Assembly (NCBI GenBank): GCA_027382625.1
Contig: JAJKFJ010023569.1
Span: forward strand, 62,001-126,000
Direction: 5' to 3'
Source of the DNA: Tetmemena sp. SeJ-2015
Lineage: Eukaryota > Ciliophora > Spirotrichea > Sporadotrichida > Oxytrichidae
Length of the DNA: 64,000 nt
How positions within the stretch are numbered: position 1 is the stretch's first letter; every line of letters begins with the position of its first letter. Shown here piece by piece: positions 60,801-64,000 of the stretch. The notes under the pieces are model-generated. The model searched no databases. It saw only the letters and a list, made by a program, of their open reading frames with translations, and was not told where the DNA came from. Made by a program: the position numbers and the translations under genes.

Positions 60801-61488
60801 GTACAGTATATTATATACCTATCTCTTTTACTTTGATCTAAAGTTACTACCTAAAAAGTGTTTAAGAATCATTCAGCGAAAATTTATAAAAAATTTGAAA
60901 TAAGAAATATTTTGAGGCAGTTCGACAAAGATAAGTTGCTTCTTGTCAATTAGTTTAAAGAATTATTTAAATCATTCCTCATCATAGGGAAACTTACATC
61001 AAGAACACCTTCAGTTTTTTGAAGAAGGATGATAGCTTTTTCATAACTCTCCCTTTGAATATAATTGAATGCTGCATCTAGCAGTTCATAAAGAACAATT
61101 GGAATCTCTTCTTGATTGACTTTTATTTCTTTATTATAATGTCTATTGAATGAATCCGATTCTTATGAGAGGCCACCTCCCGCACCTTCTTAAATATATT
61201 AATATTATACTTCTTTAGTTGAGTTTCTGGATTTTTTGTTTCTTTTTCTCCTCCAATGGCTGGTCTATGAATGCAAATTATACTTATTGTTTAGTCATAA
61301 AAGTTGAAACTTTTTATGGAAGAGATTAACTACTTATTCAAGATAATAAAATGAATTGATGCGATGCACATAGATGCGATTCTCTTCTCCAGTGACTATC
61401 TATGTTTTACTTACCCTTCCATTTTTTGAGCGAGAGAGTCAGTCGACGCTCCTGAAGCGAGCAATGCTTTTTCTTAAATTGCCGACAT
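54818..61488 (-). CDS. Very long TPR protein with low-complexity C-terminal tail
   Basis: Starts MSAIQEKALLASGASTDSL at 61488. TPR-like helices: IPIVLYELLDAAFNYIQRES, YEKAIILLQKTEGVL, IIYCTFHNMALCYQK, RLGMLEECYVYLKEC, KLQLCAILSNQNHTEALDNS, KKSVKLVHQLFKDLLTLC. A helical middle follows (DDADMRSVLGFLNQNEW; EFWHAKALEIACTFLP; LLNHILLSYQKHHD). After about 59300 it is highly charged and Ser/Gln/Asn-rich for more than 1200 codons, ending SKKMQILRA at UGA 54818. A (TC)4 run (60528-60535) must lose one TC for the TPR to be in frame. I see no convincing gene boundary inside, but a break near 57000-59000 cannot be excluded. TPR scaffold function inferred. Confidence 0.6.
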
Positions 61489-62031
61489 TATAAGAAGTTT
61501 AGAACTATGAATATACAATGAAATTTCAATAATTTATTAAAATTAAATTTCTAATTATCGTTCATTACATTATATTCTAGATTTAATTAATTGCAGCCTA
61601 ATTATAGTTAGGGTGATAATTTATCTACTTAAACTAATTTTAAATCTAGATAATAAAATGTTTTTAGAAAATTTGAATTAACTTAGGATTTCTGATAAAA
61701 AGTTATTTGAAGAGTTATTGTAATCATTTTATTTCCTGGATTAATTGAGTCTAATAATTTGAAAATCAACGATACTCCTAACGAACTTTCATCAAACATA
61801 TCTTCCTTGAGTCATTCAACATCATCATCTATACATTAAAAACATTCTTAAATTCTACATTTTTCAAATTCACTTAAAAGTGTAGTGTATCAGAAATGAA
61901 GGGATGATTTGGTAAATTTAGTATTTAAGAGGGGCGGTATTCGAAATTATAATCCATAATTAAATATAAGACTAAAAGATTCGCATCTTTTAAGTATAAT
62001 TCGTTTTCTATTGAAAAGCAAACATTGTCAA
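61489..62031. other. Divergent AT-rich promoter region
   Basis: AT-rich spacer between two divergent genes. No coding frame noticed. Confidence 0.5.
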
Positions 62032-64000
62032 ATGACAAGACTTTTACAATCTAGAGATCTACTTGTGTATCCACCTCAAGTGGTTGCTTAGGAATCTGCT
62101 TGGGCGTACATTTAGTCGTTCTATCAGAGACCTTTCAGCTCCAGAGATGTGGACGCACCTGATTACAGAATTTCAGGGGCCTCATAGCAGGCCCACAATC
62201 CAGGTTACGCCTAATCAGGCCAGAATCATGGAAGCGTATTTGACTCACAAACAATCAACTCATGCTCCTTCTCATGGAATAGGCAGAACCCGAAAAGAAC
62301 CAATAGACAGGTATGCTTCAATCATAGACGCTGAAGATCCTCGCTTTGAAAGGCAGAGAATGGAAAATCACAAAGTTTAAACTTATTTTAAGTGCTTATA
62401 TTTAGTTTGGGAGAACAACATCAACTTTATATTAATATTAGTATTATAATTTAACGGTATATGCAATTCACTTAACAGAAGCAAATAATTTTGATTAAAA
62501 TTCCAGATATAATTTGAAGCATGGATGCCTTTTACAGTCGTAAAACTAAACTTTATCACTACGTTGTCTCTAACACCATCTCTGATCGAGACTCATTGGC
62601 ACCTCAAGTCGATATAAACGAAAGTGCAGAGCAGAATCAGGATATAGCTCTAGCTCCTTGGATCTTCCAATCTTTACCAGGCACAAAGCCAAGCTTAATG
62701 GGATAAGTCTCCCGATCAATTAGAGTCTCTAATTTAGCGTTTGGAGCAACTCCCAGCTACCTCACTTTGGAACGAGCCTCTTGACTTGACCTGTGGGGGA
62801 CCTGAGTTCTTCGAACATGCAAAGGAATTCATACTTAATACTGGAGCGAAGATAAACCAAATAGATGTTCTAGAAAAAGCTCAGCCAAATCATTAAAGCC
62901 TCATCACTTTGGAATCAAATGCATTAGTTGCCTTATTCGGTGTTGCTACTCACATGGCTAGCTATGAAAAACTTATGTATACCCTCGAAGTTGCTCATGA
63001 GCTTTCCAAAAGCTGCAAGCATGCAGATGCCATCATAGAAGAAGCTCAACCTCATTTAAAGACGTATCTGCAACAAATTGTCGACTTTGCAGAAAATCAA
63101 AAGTCTCTTCACTACTTCCAACAGAACTCAATCAATGGAGTAATATCTATTGCGAAACATTTCTCAATGCTAAACCTAACAGAAAACTTCTGCTCTTTGA
63201 CAACCTGCGGGAAGTATTTGTATCTGTTGGTTTCAGCGACTGGAAGAGGATAAATGTACAAGATTGGAACAGGAGAACAGAACACTCTGGCTGGAAAAGT
63301 TTATCTGAACGAGGCAGCTGAAAAAGAAGGAGAGATGACTTGGGTCTATTGCTAAGGCAAGCTCTACGCTCGCAGAGCCAATGAAGAACTAGGAACCATC
63401 TCTATTATTGATGCTGAGACCTTAAAGAGTGAGGGTGTAGCTAAGCTATACTTTGGAGAGGCTTATCAGAATCCCACAGCACAGTCCTTAAACAGATACT
63501 ATCCCTTGTTGACTGATGGAAAGAACTTATTTGCGGTGACCATGAATATCGTGACTAAGAGAAGAAAGGTAAAGGATAGCATGAGAAAGCTTTATCAGAC
63601 CTACTAAGAGCACAAACGCAAGAACAAGGAAGAGGAAGAGAAGCAAAAACAGCTTGATGCCTTGGCTAAGACTGAAAAAGCAAAGACTTTAGCAACTGGT
63701 CTTTCTTCCTCTTCCAAACTTTCTCTATCATATTAATTATTATTATTAATAATAGAAGAAGAAAGCTTTAAATTAATTATCTTTCTGATAAGGAGCTACA
63801 ATTGCTTCTAAAAGCTGGAGATGAAAAAGCAGCCATGTAGTACCTTTAATTGATAGAGAAAGAGGCAATGAAGGATATCAGCCAGGCCATGCAAGGTCCA
63901 AATGTCCAGAAAATGAACGAAAAGGAAAAGCAATCACATCTCAAACAACTGAAGCATAATCTCAAGTAGAAGCTTAAAAATGCAAGGAAGGAATTCTTAA
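62032..64000 (+). CDS. Large protein, N-terminal part; runs off right edge
   Basis: Starts MTRLLQSRDLLVYPPQVVAQ. After a 10-bp insert flanked by TCA (near 62240-62252) the frame continues GIGRTRKEPIDRYASIIDAE. A longer AT-rich insert (about 62385-62518) precedes FYSRKTKLYHYVVSNTISDR. Later segments: EPLDLTCGGPEFFEHAKEF; LESNALVALFGVATHMASYE; EVAHELSKSCKHADAIIEEA; LYLLVSATGRGQMYKIGTGE; KVYLNEAAEKEGEMTWVYC; then a KEEEEKQKQLDALAK coiled coil. The family is not certain; the GTG...GKVY repeat-like motif suggests a large ubiquitin-ligase or propeller protein. Still open at 64000. Confidence 0.6.

Overview
The window looks like germline (micronuclear) DNA of a ciliate, probably a spirotrich or hypotrich of the Oxytricha/Stylonychia kind. 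Two observations carry this. First, UAA and UAG must be read as glutamine and UGA is the only stop: the UBX, USP, MORN, TPK, WDR6 and HECT genes align to their families only under that code. Second, many genes are interrupted by short AT-rich inserts bounded by direct repeats of 2-9 bp ('pointers'). Removing the insert plus one repeat copy restores the frame and a conserved domain. These are internal eliminated sequences (IESs), distinct from the short GT-AG introns (21-80 nt) that also occur. Conventional gene callers fragment every gene here.

Layout. 0-9.5 kb: a Q/S-rich gene (-), a kinase and a truncated tandem copy (+), an atypical kinase (-), an MT-A70 methyltransferase family gene (-), an unidentified structured RNA, and a third kinase (+). 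10.7-17.6 kb: a MORN-repeat gene and a large Q/N-rich gene (+). 17.9-29.2 kb: three minus-strand genes (Q/N-rich plus Myb/SANT; membrane-anchored beta/gamma-crystallin; large multi-TM protein whose locus holds an inverted exon duplication). 29.45-29.99 kb: an orphan C-terminal HECT fragment (+). 30-40.3 kb: cyclophilin, two hypothetical/membrane genes, two thiamine pyrophosphokinase paralogues, a twin-CX3C protein, a multi-TM protein, a small acidic protein, 5S rRNA (-), UBX/SEP protein. 41-52 kb: USP deubiquitinase, DUSP protein (-), MoaE (-), WDR6 (+). 52.6-54.7 kb: the rest of the HECT domain (-). 54.8-61.5 kb: very long TPR/low-complexity gene (-). 62-64 kb: a gene running off the right edge (+).

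The main discovery is a scrambled HECT ubiquitin-ligase gene. The minus-strand part ends inside the HECT domain at 52577, and the remaining HECT C-lobe lies on the opposite strand 23 kb away at 29454. The two breakpoints share a 13-bp identical sequence in the orientation expected for joining, and the joined reading frame is a continuous HECT domain. About 15 other genes lie between the two pieces. I could not run alignments, so domain names rest on motif recognition and many gene ends are approximate.
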